DNA of 64,000 nt from the NCBI RefSeq assembly GCF_037893185.1, contig NZ_CP140772.1:2542001-2606000 (forward strand), read 5' to 3'. The notes beneath the pieces were generated by a model, which saw only the letters and a program-made list of their open reading frames with translations, was not told where the DNA came from and did no database searches. Below are positions 17,581-27,737 of this stretch, in pieces. Each line of letters starts with the position of its first letter. Within the stretch, counting starts at the first letter, position 1. Position numbers and translations under genes: made by a program. This DNA comes from Chitinophaga sp. 180180018-3. Lineage in GTDB: Bacteria; Bacteroidota; Bacteroidia; Chitinophagales; Chitinophagaceae.

Positions 17581-18075
17581 CTAAACTTTTAGTCCGAATA
17601 TCTTGAGGCTTCTCTTTTCACCATCCAGTATGGCAATCTCCGGGAGATGTCCCCATTCTTCGAAACCCATATCCATAAAGAGTTTGATGCTGGGCAGGTT
17701 ATGGGCAAAAATCAATCCCATCAGCGTATCTATGGCTAACTGCGGAGCAATGCCGATAGCGTATTGTAATATCTTCTTACCATAACCTTTACCCCGGGAA
17801 CTTTCATGCAGGTAAATACTTACTTCCACGGTACCATTGTAGGCGGGCCGGCCATAAAACGATTGAAAGCTCATCCAGCCTATATTCTGACCATCGGCAT
17901 CTATCATCCATACAGGCCGGTTGGTAGTATTATGCGCATTAAACCAGGGCAGGCGGCTTTCTACCGAAACGGGGTCAGTATCTGCCGTTACCATTCTGCC
18001 GGCTATGGTACTGTTGTATATGTCAACTATCCTAGGCAGGTCTGTTATTGCGGCATGTCTGAATTGTAAACTCAT
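17581..18075 (-). CDS. GNAT N-acetyltransferase, Pat/Bar-like
   Basis: A 164-residue GNAT protein from the ATG at 18073-18075 (MSLQFRHAAITDL); a reading to 18114 adds an unlikely leader. The acetyl-CoA loop is SSRGKGYGKKIL (motif A), and the N-terminus (IVDIYNSTIAGRMVTAD) resembles phosphinothricin-type acetyltransferases. The substrate is unknown. It runs head to tail with the next GNAT gene. Confidence 0.85.
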   Translation of the reverse strand: MSLQFRHAAITDLPRIVDIYNSTIAGRMVTADTDPVSVESRLPWFNAHNTTNRPVWMIDADGQNIGWMSFQSFYGRPAYNGTVEVSIYLHESSRGKGYGKKILQYAIGIAPQLAIDTLMGLIFAHNLPSIKLFMDMGFEEWGHLPEIAILDGEKRSLKIFGLKV

Positions 18076-18091
18076 ATATAATAAAAAAATG

Positions 18092-18646
18092 TCAGTAAAT
18101 AGTTTCGCGGGCATGTTCCCGTTTTAACAGGCTATATAGTTCTGCGTCCACAAATCTTCCTTTCTCAAAAAAAGCATCTCTCAGGAAGCCTTCATGCCGG
18201 AATCCCAATCGGGTCAACAGCCGGGATGAGGCCAGGTTATCGGGATCCACAAAAGCCTCTACCCTGTTGTATTGCAGCTCTTCATAGCCATAGCAGAGCA
18301 TTAGCGATACCGCTTCACGCATAATTCCCTTACCCCAGTAAGCAGGCCGCAGGTCGTAGCCTATTTCCGCCTTGAAATGAGATTTGCTGATTTTATGATA
18401 ACCGCAGGTACCAATTAATTCATCTGCTTCATTAAGGGTAATGGCCCAGCGCATACCTTCTCCTTTCTCCAGGCTTTCCCTGAAGAAGCGGATAATATGA
18501 GTAGCTTCGCTTATATTGGAAAAAGAATCTATATCCATATATTTTGTAACCGCATCATCCGAAAAATGTTGGAACAGGGCTGCGGTATCTTTATCTTCGA
18601 TAGGTCTCAGTACCAGGTCGCCGGTACTTAAAACGGGTAAATGCAT
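18092..18646 (-). CDS. GNAT N-acetyltransferase, RimJ/RimL-like
   Basis: A 184-residue protein with the RimJ/RimL pattern: LVLRPIEDKDTAALF at the N-terminus, GYDLRPAYWGKGIMREAV for acetyl-CoA binding, and NLASSRLLTRLGFRHEGFLR. Such enzymes acetylate N-terminal amines or small molecules. It precedes the other GNAT gene by 16 bp and is probably cotranscribed with it. Confidence 0.88.
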   Translation of the reverse strand: MHLPVLSTGDLVLRPIEDKDTAALFQHFSDDAVTKYMDIDSFSNISEATHIIRFFRESLEKGEGMRWAITLNEADELIGTCGYHKISKSHFKAEIGYDLRPAYWGKGIMREAVSLMLCYGYEELQYNRVEAFVDPDNLASSRLLTRLGFRHEGFLRDAFFEKGRFVDAELYSLLKREHARETIY

Positions 18647-18731
18647 GATCCGGTTACCGATTTAGGTTGAGACAAAGCTAAAAGATATTGCTAAAATCTC
18701 CATGTGATAATTGATTTTAATCCGGCTTTAA

Positions 18732-18761
18732 TTGGGCAACAGGTAAACAATGTTACTTTTG
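18732..18761 (+). promoter_or_regulatory. Bacteroidota-type promoter for the metal-efflux regulator
   Basis: TTG (18732-18734), a 19-base spacer, TACTTTTG (18754-18761): an exact match to the TTG-N19-TAnnTTTG consensus. It lies 27 bp before the response regulator ATG. Confidence 0.75.
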
Positions 18762-18788
18762 CCGGGGTTATTGCCTTAAATATTATAT

Positions 18789-19469
18789 ATGAAGATATTG
18801 GTTATTGAAGACGAGAATAAAGTGGGCGCGTTTATAAAACGGGGACTGGAAGAGCATAATCATCAGGTAGAAATATGTATAGATGGGATAGCAGGCCAGC
18901 AGGCCGCACTGGAACAGGATTTTGACCTGATTATTCTGGATCTGATGCTGCCGGGTATCAACGGACTGGCGCTTTGTAAAAATCTTCGCGCCCTTGATGT
19001 GAGCACGCCTATATTGATGTTAACAGCATTGAATGCCACTCAGGATATTGTAGACGGCCTCAATTCCGGAGCGGACGATTATCTCGCCAAGCCATTCCAT
19101 TTTTCTGAGCTGGTAGCCCGGATCAATGCGCTATCCCGCCGTAAGAATCAATTTCATCAGGAACAGGCGGTAATATCGTTCGCCGGCCTGCAACTGAACA
19201 CCCATACCAAAACCGCTACCCGCGAAGGCCAGGAAATCACCCTCACCGCCAAAGAATATGCCCTGCTGGAGCTGCTGATGAGAAATACCGGCAAGGTTTT
19301 ATCCCGTGCCCTGATATCCGAAGCCGTATGGGGACTTGAATTCGATACCGGTACCAACACAATAGATGTATACGTCAACTATCTCCGGAATAAAATCGAA
19401 AAAGGCTTTGCCGGGGAGAAACTGATTCATACCGTAGTGGGAATGGGTTATATTATGAAACAGAAATAG
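18789..19469 (+). CDS. OmpR-family response regulator (CusR/CopR-like)
   Basis: A 226-residue regulator. The receiver domain has the phosphoacceptor Asp51 in LIILDLMLPG and the conserved lysine in DDYLAKPFH; the C-terminal winged helix has ITLTAKEYALLELLMRNTGK and TIDVYVNYLRNKIEK. It is followed after 27 bp by its histidine kinase and then by a metal RND pump, which suggests control of that pump in response to metal. An exact promoter lies upstream. Confidence 0.93.
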   Translation: MKILVIEDENKVGAFIKRGLEEHNHQVEICIDGIAGQQAALEQDFDLIILDLMLPGINGLALCKNLRALDVSTPILMLTALNATQDIVDGLNSGADDYLAKPFHFSELVARINALSRRKNQFHQEQAVISFAGLQLNTHTKTATREGQEITLTAKEYALLELLMRNTGKVLSRALISEAVWGLEFDTGTNTIDVYVNYLRNKIEKGFAGEKLIHTVVGMGYIMKQK

Positions 19470-19496
19470 CAGTTAGCAACTAGCAGCTAATAGCCA

Positions 19497-20867
19497 ATGA
19501 AGATTCGCCATCGCCTCTCCTTACAGTTTACGTTGATTTCCGGGATCATACTTACGGTTGTTTTCGTATTGATATACCTGTTGTCAGCCCAGTACATCCA
19601 GAACAGCTTCTATAAGCTGCTGCAGATGCGAGCACTGGTAACAGCACAGGTGTACCTGGAAAAGGACGAGCTGACGAAAAAGAAATTTCTTGAAATAGAA
19701 AAGACCTACCGGGAACGTATACCCGATGAATCCAGTAATATTTACGACCAGAACAATCAGCCGGCGTTTATAGAGAACACCAGGTATAACTGGCCGGTGC
19801 CGCTGCTGGAAGCCATCCGCCAGAAGGAAGTATACCGGTTTACCTTTCAGAATAAGGCGGGATTGGGCATCTACTACCCGGATAACCAGGGCGATTTTGT
19901 GGTGATCGTAACGGCGCGTAACTCCGCCGGGGTACAGCAGCTGAACTACCTGTTATGGATACTCGTGATTATGTTCTTTGTAGCCCTGCTGGTGACTTTC
20001 CTGATGGGGCAGTGGTATGCCAAAAGGGCCCTGGGGCCTATCAAAAGCATTAACCGTCAGGTAAAGAACATACGGTCCAACAACCTGCATCAGCGGGTTA
20101 ACCAGGGGCGTAATAAAGATGAAATCGACGAACTGGCTACCAACTTCAACGGGCTGCTGCAGCACCTGGAGCAGGCTTTCGATATGCAGCGTTCCTTTGT
20201 ATCGAATGCTTCCCATGAGCTGAGAACGCCGCTGACCACTATTATAGGGGAGATAGAAGTAACCTTACAGCATGTTCGCAGCCAGGAAGAATATATACAG
20301 ACCCTCGGATCCGTACTGGGCGAGTCGGAGAAGCTGAAGGTGATTACCGACGGCCTTTTGCAGCTGACCCGGGTAGATGCGAACCTCACTGATGCCAATA
20401 CAGAACTGATCCGGCTCGATGAGCTGCTCTGGGAATTACAGGAGTTCTGGTTGCATAAGTCGCCTCCGCTGAAACTCAATGTCAGGCTCAATAATATGCC
20501 CGATGAGGCTATGAAGCTGTGTATACGGGGAAATCGCTCCCTGATTACCCTGGCCCTGCAGAACATCATCCGCAATGCCTTTAAGTTTTCTTATGATAAG
20601 GCGGTAAACTGTCAGCTGACCTGCGAGCCGAATGGCATTATACTGTCTGTCAGCGATCACGGGATAGGTATAGCGTCTACCGATTCAGAGAAGATCTTCA
20701 TGCCCCTTTACCGGGCGGATAATGCGCATAGCTTTGAAGGATACGGTATTGGCCTGTCGATGACCTATAAAATATTACAGCTGCATAAAGCGGCTATTTC
20801 GGTCAGCAGCGTACTGGGAGAAGGCACTACGTTTAACATTTTCTTCCTGCCTGTAAATAATTTCTAA
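19497..20867 (+). CDS. Sensor histidine kinase of the metal-efflux locus
   Basis: A 456-residue membrane kinase. TM1 is about residues 12-32, a periplasmic sensor about 33-155, and TM2 about 156-175, followed by HAMP, H-box (SNASHELRTPLTT, His240), N-box (QNIIRNAFKFS) and G-boxes (VSDHGIGI, GYGIGLSM). It phosphorylates the upstream regulator. The tricistronic pump genes follow, so metal sensing in the periplasm is a reasonable inference. Confidence 0.93.
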   Translation: MKIRHRLSLQFTLISGIILTVVFVLIYLLSAQYIQNSFYKLLQMRALVTAQVYLEKDELTKKKFLEIEKTYRERIPDESSNIYDQNNQPAFIENTRYNWPVPLLEAIRQKEVYRFTFQNKAGLGIYYPDNQGDFVVIVTARNSAGVQQLNYLLWILVIMFFVALLVTFLMGQWYAKRALGPIKSINRQVKNIRSNNLHQRVNQGRNKDEIDELATNFNGLLQHLEQAFDMQRSFVSNASHELRTPLTTIIGEIEVTLQHVRSQEEYIQTLGSVLGESEKLKVITDGLLQLTRVDANLTDANTELIRLDELLWELQEFWLHKSPPLKLNVRLNNMPDEAMKLCIRGNRSLITLALQNIIRNAFKFSYDKAVNCQLTCEPNGIILSVSDHGIGIASTDSEKIFMPLYRADNAHSFEGYGIGLSMTYKILQLHKAAISVSSVLGEGTTFNIFFLPVNNF

Positions 20868-20938
20868 TTTTATTTTAATCCCATTCTAATATGTAATTAA
20901 TAGGCTATAGCCATCTTTGCAGCGAAATAAAAAGTTGT

Positions 20939-22225
20939 ATGATCTATAGACCAGCATTTAGAGCCTATCTTGTACTGTTTGCTGCTTTGTTCCGCTTTAG
21001 TAGTGCATCTGCACAAATAAAAGACACGCTCCGGCTTACGCTTCCGGAAGCAGAACAACAGCTCCTGCAAAAGAATATTCCTTTATTGACCCAACGCTAC
21101 AGCATCGATTCGGCCAAGGCCGGCGTGATTACAGCCAGGTTATTCGACAATCCGCAGGCGACCTTTGAGAATGTCCTGTACAATCATAGTAACAAAAAAT
21201 GGTTCGACTTTTCCTATGAAGGGCAGAACTCTTACCAGATCCAGCAACTTTTCAAACTGGCAGGCAAGCGCAATAAGGAAGTAAAACTGGCTAAAAGCGG
21301 CGTGAAAATGTCGGAGTTCCAGTTTTTTGACCTGCTGCGTACCCTGCGTTTTTCGCTGAGAGATAATTTCTATGATCTCTATTATAAGCAGCGTTCCCTG
21401 CAAACATTCGCCAGCCAGATCGCCTTTTTACAGACAGTTGTTACTGTTTTCTCCGCTCAGCAGGCACAGGGGAACGTGGCGCCTAAGGAGGTTATCCGTA
21501 TAAAATCTTTGTTATACGACCTGCAGCACGATCATCTGGCGCTGCAACAGGATATACAACAAACCCAGTCCGACCTGGCCACTCTCATCAGAGTACCAGC
21601 TACCACGCTTATCAGACCAGAGCTTTCCAGCACCGATACCGGGATGATGAAGGTGCCGGACTATACATTTGACGCTTTGCTTGATACCGCCCGGGAAAAC
21701 CGGTACGACCTGAAAATTGCGCAGGAAAGCGTGAATTACAATCAGCTGAACCTGCGTTTGCAGAAGGCAATGGCCGTTCCTGACCTTCAGGTGGGCTTTT
21801 CCTTCGACAAGCAGGGCAACTTTGAGCGCAACTATAACGGTCTCAACGTATCCATGCCGCTGCCGTTCTTTAACCGTAACCAGGGTAATATCAAAATGGC
21901 GAAGGCACTGGTGGAAAGCAGCAAACTGCAGCTGCAGGGACAGGAAGATGATTTGTCGCACGATGTCATGAACAGCCTGCAACAGGTACTCCAGACAGAA
22001 AAGCTGATCAGGGAATTTGATCCGGGCTTCGAGAACGACTATACGAAAATGATGGTGGAGATAGAGAAAAACTTCCGTCTGCATAACATCGGTTTGCTCG
22101 AGTTCATTGATCTCTATGACGCCTACCGTAATAACGTACTTAAAATGAATGAACTGAAATACGATCGCCTGCGTGCATTGGAATCACTCAATTTCAGCAC
22201 CGGCGCTACAATATTTCATCCCTGA
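20939..22225 (+). CDS. TolC-family outer-membrane efflux protein (CzcC-like)
   Basis: A 428-residue outer-membrane factor with a signal peptide (LVLFAALFRFSSASA) and two long helical repeats typical of TolC/CzcC. DVMNSLQQVLQTEKLIREF and IGLLEFIDLYDAYRNNVLKM match the second repeat. It forms the exit duct of the RND pump encoded next. The gap to the adaptor gene is 14 bp, so the three pump genes are an operon. Confidence 0.92.
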   Translation: MIYRPAFRAYLVLFAALFRFSSASAQIKDTLRLTLPEAEQQLLQKNIPLLTQRYSIDSAKAGVITARLFDNPQATFENVLYNHSNKKWFDFSYEGQNSYQIQQLFKLAGKRNKEVKLAKSGVKMSEFQFFDLLRTLRFSLRDNFYDLYYKQRSLQTFASQIAFLQTVVTVFSAQQAQGNVAPKEVIRIKSLLYDLQHDHLALQQDIQQTQSDLATLIRVPATTLIRPELSSTDTGMMKVPDYTFDALLDTARENRYDLKIAQESVNYNQLNLRLQKAMAVPDLQVGFSFDKQGNFERNYNGLNVSMPLPFFNRNQGNIKMAKALVESSKLQLQGQEDDLSHDVMNSLQQVLQTEKLIREFDPGFENDYTKMMVEIEKNFRLHNIGLLEFIDLYDAYRNNVLKMNELKYDRLRALESLNFSTGATIFHP

Positions 22226-22239
22226 TAAATTTTTTGAAC

Positions 22240-23349
22240 ATGCAACATTCAATCAAGCAATATATCCCGTTTATCTTTTTTGCAGCAGCTGTTGGCCTTA
22301 CCAGTACAGGATGCGGCAGCAAGCACGAATCTGAAGATCCTCAGCCCTGGAAGCTGACAGACTCCATGTTGAACACGCTGATAGTGGACACAGCTACCTC
22401 CCGGCCTGTGGAAAATGAGATGCTGCTCACAGGGAAAATATCTGCCAATGAAGATAAAACCGCCCGCATCTTCCCAATGGTAAGCGGTGTGGTAAAAGAC
22501 GTAAGGGCACAAGCTGGCGATCTCATACAGAAAGGTCAGGTGCTGGCCATCCTGAAAAGTCCTGAAATGGCTGGGTTTACCGCTGATCAGCGCGTGAATG
22601 CCAACGACATGGCCATTGCAAAGCGGAACATGGAGGTAGCGGAATCTTTCTACAAAAGCGGACTGAATTCCCAGCGCGAATACGAAGAAGCAAAGAGCAA
22701 TTACGATAAAGCGGTTGCCGCCTATAGTAAATCCCAGGCCATCCTGGAGATCAATGGTGGCGGACATCAAACCAACTATGCGGTAAAATCGCCGGTGCCG
22801 GGCTTTGTGATCAGTAAGAAAGCCGCTGAAAATATGCAGTGGCGACAGGATAACACTGATCCCATCTTCGTAGTGGCAGACCTGGCCAATGTATGGGCTA
22901 TGATTAATGTCTTCGAATCAGATATCTCCAGCATCCGCATAGGCGATAAAGTACAAATGACTACACTGTCGTACCCCGATAAAACATTCTCCGGTACGAT
23001 CGATAAAATATACAATGTACTCGACCCCGATAACAAAGTGATGAAAGCCAGGGTAGTGGTGGATAATCCAGGCTACCTGCTAAAACCGGAAATGTTCGTG
23101 CGGGTAAAAGCCAACCGCCACTCTGATACGAATATTGTCAGCATCCCGTCGAGAGGTATCATCTTCGACCACGACAAATATTACGTATTGGTACGTTCCA
23201 ACGCAAAAGCGGGCGTGGAAACGAGGGAAGTGAAAGTTGACAAAACCGTGGAAGGCAGGGCCTATATCAGCGCCGGCCTGAAAGAAGGCGAGCGGGTGAT
23301 AGCCTCCCGGCAGGTATTCATTTATGAAACGCTGAAGGATCAGCAGTAA
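22240..23349 (+). CDS. RND periplasmic adaptor (CzcB-like lipoprotein)
   Basis: A 369-residue membrane-fusion protein from the ATG at 22240; a TTG two codons earlier is less likely. The signal ends in a lipobox-like STGC. The lipoyl/barrel-sandwich region (GVVKDVRAQAGDLIQKGQVL), a helical hairpin and the beta-barrel (YPDKTFSGTIDKIYNVLDP) are in the usual order. It joins the TolC protein to the inner-membrane pump. Confidence 0.92.
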   Translation: MQHSIKQYIPFIFFAAAVGLTSTGCGSKHESEDPQPWKLTDSMLNTLIVDTATSRPVENEMLLTGKISANEDKTARIFPMVSGVVKDVRAQAGDLIQKGQVLAILKSPEMAGFTADQRVNANDMAIAKRNMEVAESFYKSGLNSQREYEEAKSNYDKAVAAYSKSQAILEINGGGHQTNYAVKSPVPGFVISKKAAENMQWRQDNTDPIFVVADLANVWAMINVFESDISSIRIGDKVQMTTLSYPDKTFSGTIDKIYNVLDPDNKVMKARVVVDNPGYLLKPEMFVRVKANRHSDTNIVSIPSRGIIFDHDKYYVLVRSNAKAGVETREVKVDKTVEGRAYISAGLKEGERVIASRQVFIYETLKDQQ

Positions 23350-23363
23350 AAAAGGCCATCGCT

Positions 23364-26300
23364 ATGAACAAATTCATTAAGAAAGTTCTTGCTTTCTCAC
23401 TAAAAAATAAATACTTCATTTTCTTTGCCACCGGCATCCTGGCGGTTGCGGGATATATAAGTTTTAAGCAAATCGGCGTTGATGCGTTCCCGGATGTAAC
23501 CAATACTTCTGTGACTATCATTACACAATGGCCGGGAAGAAGTGCGGAAGAAGTAGAGAAATTTGTAACAAGACCTATAGAAATAGCCATGAACAGGGCG
23601 CAGAAGAAGACGCATATCCGCTCTTCCTCCCTGTTTGGCCTGTCGGTCGTAAAAGTGATTTTCGATGACGATGTAAACGATACATTCGCCCGTCAACAGA
23701 TCAATAATAACATTACTTCAGCTGGCCTTCCCGACGGTGTGGATCCGGAAATAGAGCCGCCTTATGGTCCGACGGGAGAGATTTACCGCTATACCCTGCA
23801 AAGCAATAAACTGTCGATACAGGAACTGAAAACGCTGCAGGACTGGGTCATAGAGCGGAACCTCTTGTCGGTGCCCGGCGTTGCGGATATCGTAAGTTTC
23901 GGGGGGGAAGTAAAGATTTACCAGGTAACTATCAATCCTGATAAGGCCGTTCAGTATAATATTACGGCGCAGGAGATGTTCCAGGCGTTATCAAAAAGTA
24001 ACATCAACGTAGGTGGAGATGTTATCGTGAAGAATGCGCAGGCCTATGTGGTGCGTGGTATCGGTATCCTCAATAATGCAGAGGAGATCCGGAACATTAT
24101 CGTAGATAATATCAATGGAACGCCGATTTTGGTGAAAGATGTGGCGGAGGTAAATATCGCTTCTTTGCCGCGACTGGGCCAGGTGGGCCGCGACAGGGAT
24201 CATGATGTGGTGGAAGGTATAGTTGTGATGCGTAAGGGAGAGAATCCGGCAGTAGTGATCACATCGCTGAAAGAAAAGATTGCAGAGCTCAACAACCGTA
24301 TATTACCGGATGATGTTAAGATCAATACCTTTTACAACCGTGAGGATCTGATCAACTTCTCCACACATACCGTGCTGCATAATATGATCGAAGGGATCAT
24401 CTTTGTAACGGTGATTGTGTTCCTGTTCATGGCCGACTGGCGCACTACGGTGATTGTATCGGTAGTGATTCCGTTGTCGCTGCTGTTTGCCTTCATCTGT
24501 CTGAAGCTGAAGGGAATGAGTGCTAACCTGTTGTCGATGGGAGCTATCGACTTCGGTATTATCATCGATGGGGGCGTGGTGATGATGGAGGGAATCTTTG
24601 TGATACTGGATAAGCGGGCCCACCAGGAAGGTATGGAGAAGTTCAACAAGCTGAGTAAGCTGGGAATGATCCGCAAGGCTTGCCTGGAGAATGGTAAAGG
24701 TATCTTCTTTGCGAAGCTGATTATTATTACCGGGTTGCTGCCCATCTTTACATTTGAAAAAGTAGAGGGCAAGATGTTCTCGCCGCTGGCATGGACACTG
24801 GGCTTCGCGCTGCTTGGAGCGCTGATCCTGACATTTACACTGGTGCCGGCACTGGCGAGTGTGCTGCTGAGAAAGAATGTAAAGGAAAAGCACAATATTT
24901 TCCTGGAGTTCATCCATAAAAATACCCTGAGGATCTTCAACTATTGTTTCCGTCATCGCCAGATTGCCTTCGGTATAGCGCTCGTCGTACTGGCATTCGG
25001 GTTATACTGCTTCCGCTTCCTGGGAACGGAGTTCCTGCCGCAGTTAAATGAGGGAGCTATTTATATCAGGGCAACGGGTCCGTTGAGCACATCCCTGGAA
25101 GAATCGGTGAAAGTGGCCAACGATATACGCAAAAAGCTGCGGACATTCCCGGAAGTGAAACAGGTGATGTCGCAGACCGGCCGGCCGAACGACGGTACCG
25201 ATGCTACCGGGTTTTACAATATAGAATTCCATGTTGATATTTATCCGCAGGGAGAATGGAAAAGCAAGCTGACAAAGCCGGAGCTGATCGAGAAGATGAA
25301 CCAGAAGCTGGCAGGTATACCGGGTATTACGCTGAACTTCTCCCAGCCAATCATGGATAACGTGGAAGAAGCGGTATCCGGTGTAAAGGGATCTATTGTA
25401 GTGAAGTTGTTTGGCGACGACTTCAAGCTGGTAGAGGAGAAAGAGGAATCTATAGAGAAGATACTGAAAGGAGTACATGGTATTGAGGATCTGGGGATAT
25501 TGAGAAATATTGGCCAGCCGGAGCTACGCATTAACCTGAACCAGCAGAAGATGGCCCTGTACGGGGTTACTACAGAAGATGCGAACTCCGTTATTGAGAT
25601 GGCCATCGGTGGTAAAGCAGCTACGCGTATCTATGAGGGAGAGAAAAGCTTTGATCTTCGTATACGCTATCCCGAGAGTTTCCGTGAGAACGAAGAAGCT
25701 ATTGGTAACCTGACGATACCCACTCTGAGGGGGAACAAAATTCCGCTGAAGGAAGTAGCCGATATTCAGCATATCATAGGGCCCAGCATGATTTACCGCG
25801 ATAAGCATATGCGTTACGGCGCCATTAAATTCTCTGTACGTGGAAGAGACTTAGGTAGTACTATTGCAGAAGCGCAGCATAAAGTAAATTCACAAATCAC
25901 GCTGCCTAAAGGTTATTCCCTGGAATGGGCGGGTGACTTTGAGAACCAGCAACGTGCCACCAAACGGCTTTCGCAGGTAGTGCCGATCAGTTTGCTGCTG
26001 ATATTCCTGATCCTGTTCATCCTCTTCGGTAAGATCAAGGATGCCCTGCTGGTGTTGAACAACGTGCCGTTTGCGATCATCGGGGGGATCTTCTCCCTGT
26101 GGCTGACCAACGTGAACTTCAGTATCTCCGCTGGTATCGGCTTCATTGCGTTGTTTGGGATTTGCGTACAGAATGGGGTGATCCTGCTGTCGAAATTCAA
26201 GACCAACGTACGAACGATGAACGCCTCGTCCAACTTCAGCCTGGCGCATGCCATCCTGGAAGGTGTGGAATCGAGGATACGGCCGGTTGTCATGACCGCC

Positions 26301-26501
26301 ATGATGGCGGCAATAGGCCTGTTGCCAGCTGCCATGAGCTCCGGTATTGGCTCTGAAACAGCCCGTCCGCTGGCCCGTGTGGTGATCGGTGGGCTGATCA
26401 CAGATACTTTTTTCAACCTCTTTATTTTCCCGATAGTATTCTATTGGGTGTATAGAAGGATGCTGAGAAAGGATACGGGCGATCCGGCAGGAAAGAAATA
26501 A
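23364..26501 (+). CDS. CzcA/CusA-family heavy-metal RND transporter
   Basis: A 1045-residue inner-membrane proton antiporter with twelve expected membrane helices. The TM4 motif AIDFGIIIDGGVVMMEG (Asp396, Asp402, Glu409) follows the DFGxxxDG pattern of HME-RND pumps for divalent cations (Zn, Co, Cd, Ni) rather than the Cu/Ag type, so divalent metal is the likelier substrate. It is the last gene of the pump operon. Its TAA ends at the left edge of a long hairpin element. Confidence 0.93.
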   Translation: MNKFIKKVLAFSLKNKYFIFFATGILAVAGYISFKQIGVDAFPDVTNTSVTIITQWPGRSAEEVEKFVTRPIEIAMNRAQKKTHIRSSSLFGLSVVKVIFDDDVNDTFARQQINNNITSAGLPDGVDPEIEPPYGPTGEIYRYTLQSNKLSIQELKTLQDWVIERNLLSVPGVADIVSFGGEVKIYQVTINPDKAVQYNITAQEMFQALSKSNINVGGDVIVKNAQAYVVRGIGILNNAEEIRNIIVDNINGTPILVKDVAEVNIASLPRLGQVGRDRDHDVVEGIVVMRKGENPAVVITSLKEKIAELNNRILPDDVKINTFYNREDLINFSTHTVLHNMIEGIIFVTVIVFLFMADWRTTVIVSVVIPLSLLFAFICLKLKGMSANLLSMGAIDFGIIIDGGVVMMEGIFVILDKRAHQEGMEKFNKLSKLGMIRKACLENGKGIFFAKLIIITGLLPIFTFEKVEGKMFSPLAWTLGFALLGALILTFTLVPALASVLLRKNVKEKHNIFLEFIHKNTLRIFNYCFRHRQIAFGIALVVLAFGLYCFRFLGTEFLPQLNEGAIYIRATGPLSTSLEESVKVANDIRKKLRTFPEVKQVMSQTGRPNDGTDATGFYNIEFHVDIYPQGEWKSKLTKPELIEKMNQKLAGIPGITLNFSQPIMDNVEEAVSGVKGSIVVKLFGDDFKLVEEKEESIEKILKGVHGIEDLGILRNIGQPELRINLNQQKMALYGVTTEDANSVIEMAIGGKAATRIYEGEKSFDLRIRYPESFRENEEAIGNLTIPTLRGNKIPLKEVADIQHIIGPSMIYRDKHMRYGAIKFSVRGRDLGSTIAEAQHKVNSQITLPKGYSLEWAGDFENQQRATKRLSQVVPISLLLIFLILFILFGKIKDALLVLNNVPFAIIGGIFSLWLTNVNFSISAGIGFIALFGICVQNGVILLSKFKTNVRTMNASSNFSLAHAILEGVESRIRPVVMTAMMAAIGLLPAAMSSGIGSETARPLARVVIGGLITDTFFNLFIFPIVFYWVYRRMLRKDTGDPAGKK

Positions 26502-26667
26502 GAATAGGGAATGAAGAATAAAGAATGAAGAATGAAGAAACAGAGCGAAGACCTAAGAGGATATAATAATAACTATATCCTCTTAGGTCTTCGCTCTGTT
26601 TCTTCATTCTTTATTCTTCATTCTTCATTCTTTATTCTTCATTCTTCATTCCCTATTCTTCATTCTC
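26501..26667. repeat. Heptad-stem long hairpin, copy 2
   Basis: The left arm (26501-26565) pairs with the right arm (26574-26667) around an 8-base loop. The innermost ~36 bp are perfect (through CAGAGCGAAGACCTAAGAGG). The outer part consists of 7-base units (AATGAAG, AATAAAG, AATGAAG); G/A differences would be tolerated as G-U pairs in RNA, and the right arm has extra units. It spans the whole gap between two convergent genes and overlaps both of their ends. Confidence 0.9.
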
Positions 26668-27737
26668 AGCTTCAGTTTCTTCTTCTTAGGCTTTTCCTCA
26701 TCGCCGAGTAATATAGCCCAGGGGTTCATTTGTTCGATGTTTTCGCAGACAATCTTAATGATAGCGATGGTAGGAATGGCGAGGAACATGCCCGGGATAC
26801 CCCATAGCATATTGCCAAGAACAACGCCTATAATAGTAACCAATGCGTTTATTTTTACTTTGGAACCTACGATACTCGGGAATAGTACGTTGCTGTCGAG
26901 TATATGTACGAGGAATAGCGCGATACCTGCCTGTACAGCCTGGAAAGGAGTACCGGTGGCCAGTGTAACCATTATGATAAGAATAGCAGCGGAAAGGATG
27001 CCCACATAGGGGATGATATTGAAGATGGCAGCCATTACTCCCAGGAGGATGGCATATTTGATTCCGAGAATGAGAAAGAGGACGGTATTCAGTATTGCAA
27101 CAATCACCATTTCTATCATGAGGCCGCCCACGTAGCTTTTAATGATACTGCGGGTGCTGCCAATTACATTCAGTATTTTGGCGCGGTGTTCTTCCTGGAA
27201 GTTGCTGACAAGAAATTTTACGAGCAGCCGGCGGTAATAAAGAATGAAGAAGGCGTAGAGAAAAACAAAAACGATGAAGATCAGCAACGAGGAAAGCGAC
27301 AGGAAAGTTTGGCTGATCACGGTGGTAGCGGTGCCTAGTGTTCCCATGAGTGCTTTCTGCACGTAGTTGAGCTGATCGTTGGAATTAATATGGAACTTTT
27401 CATTGATCCAATCCTGTGTAGTGGAGATGAGGGTCGTCAGCTTTTGCTGCAGTTGCGGAAAATCGCTGACGAATGCCTCCATCTGTTTACCCAGCAACAG
27501 TATGATCAGCAGAATGAATATGACAAATAACAGCACCGAAATAACAGCTGCCAGGCTCCGGGGCAGACGCCACTTTTCCAGCAGGTGTACTACTGGTAAC
27601 AACATGATGGCAATGAGCATGGCAAACATCATGGGAATGATGATATTGCTGCCCATATGCGCCACGTAGATGACGAGTATAATTGACATCAGGGTAAAAG
27701 TCAGCCTTGCGGAAAACGGTAACTTAACTTCATTCAT
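26646..27737 (-). CDS. AI-2E family transporter (PerM-like)
   Basis: A 363-residue membrane protein from the ATG at 27735-27737 (MNEVKLPFSARLTFT); an extension to 27812 is open but atypical. About eight hydrophobic helices, with the family segments FNIIPYVGILSAAI and IVGSKVKINALVTIIGVVLG. Members export small molecules or ions; the AI-2 link is for TqsA and should not be assumed here. The last codons (LRMKNRE and stop) are encoded by the adjacent hairpin element. Confidence 0.88.
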   Translation of the reverse strand: MNEVKLPFSARLTFTLMSIILVIYVAHMGSNIIIPMMFAMLIAIMLLPVVHLLEKWRLPRSLAAVISVLLFVIFILLIILLLGKQMEAFVSDFPQLQQKLTTLISTTQDWINEKFHINSNDQLNYVQKALMGTLGTATTVISQTFLSLSSLLIFIVFVFLYAFFILYYRRLLVKFLVSNFQEEHRAKILNVIGSTRSIIKSYVGGLMIEMVIVAILNTVLFLILGIKYAILLGVMAAIFNIIPYVGILSAAILIIMVTLATGTPFQAVQAGIALFLVHILDSNVLFPSIVGSKVKINALVTIIGVVLGNMLWGIPGMFLAIPTIAIIKIVCENIEQMNPWAILLGDEEKPKKKKLKLRMKNRE

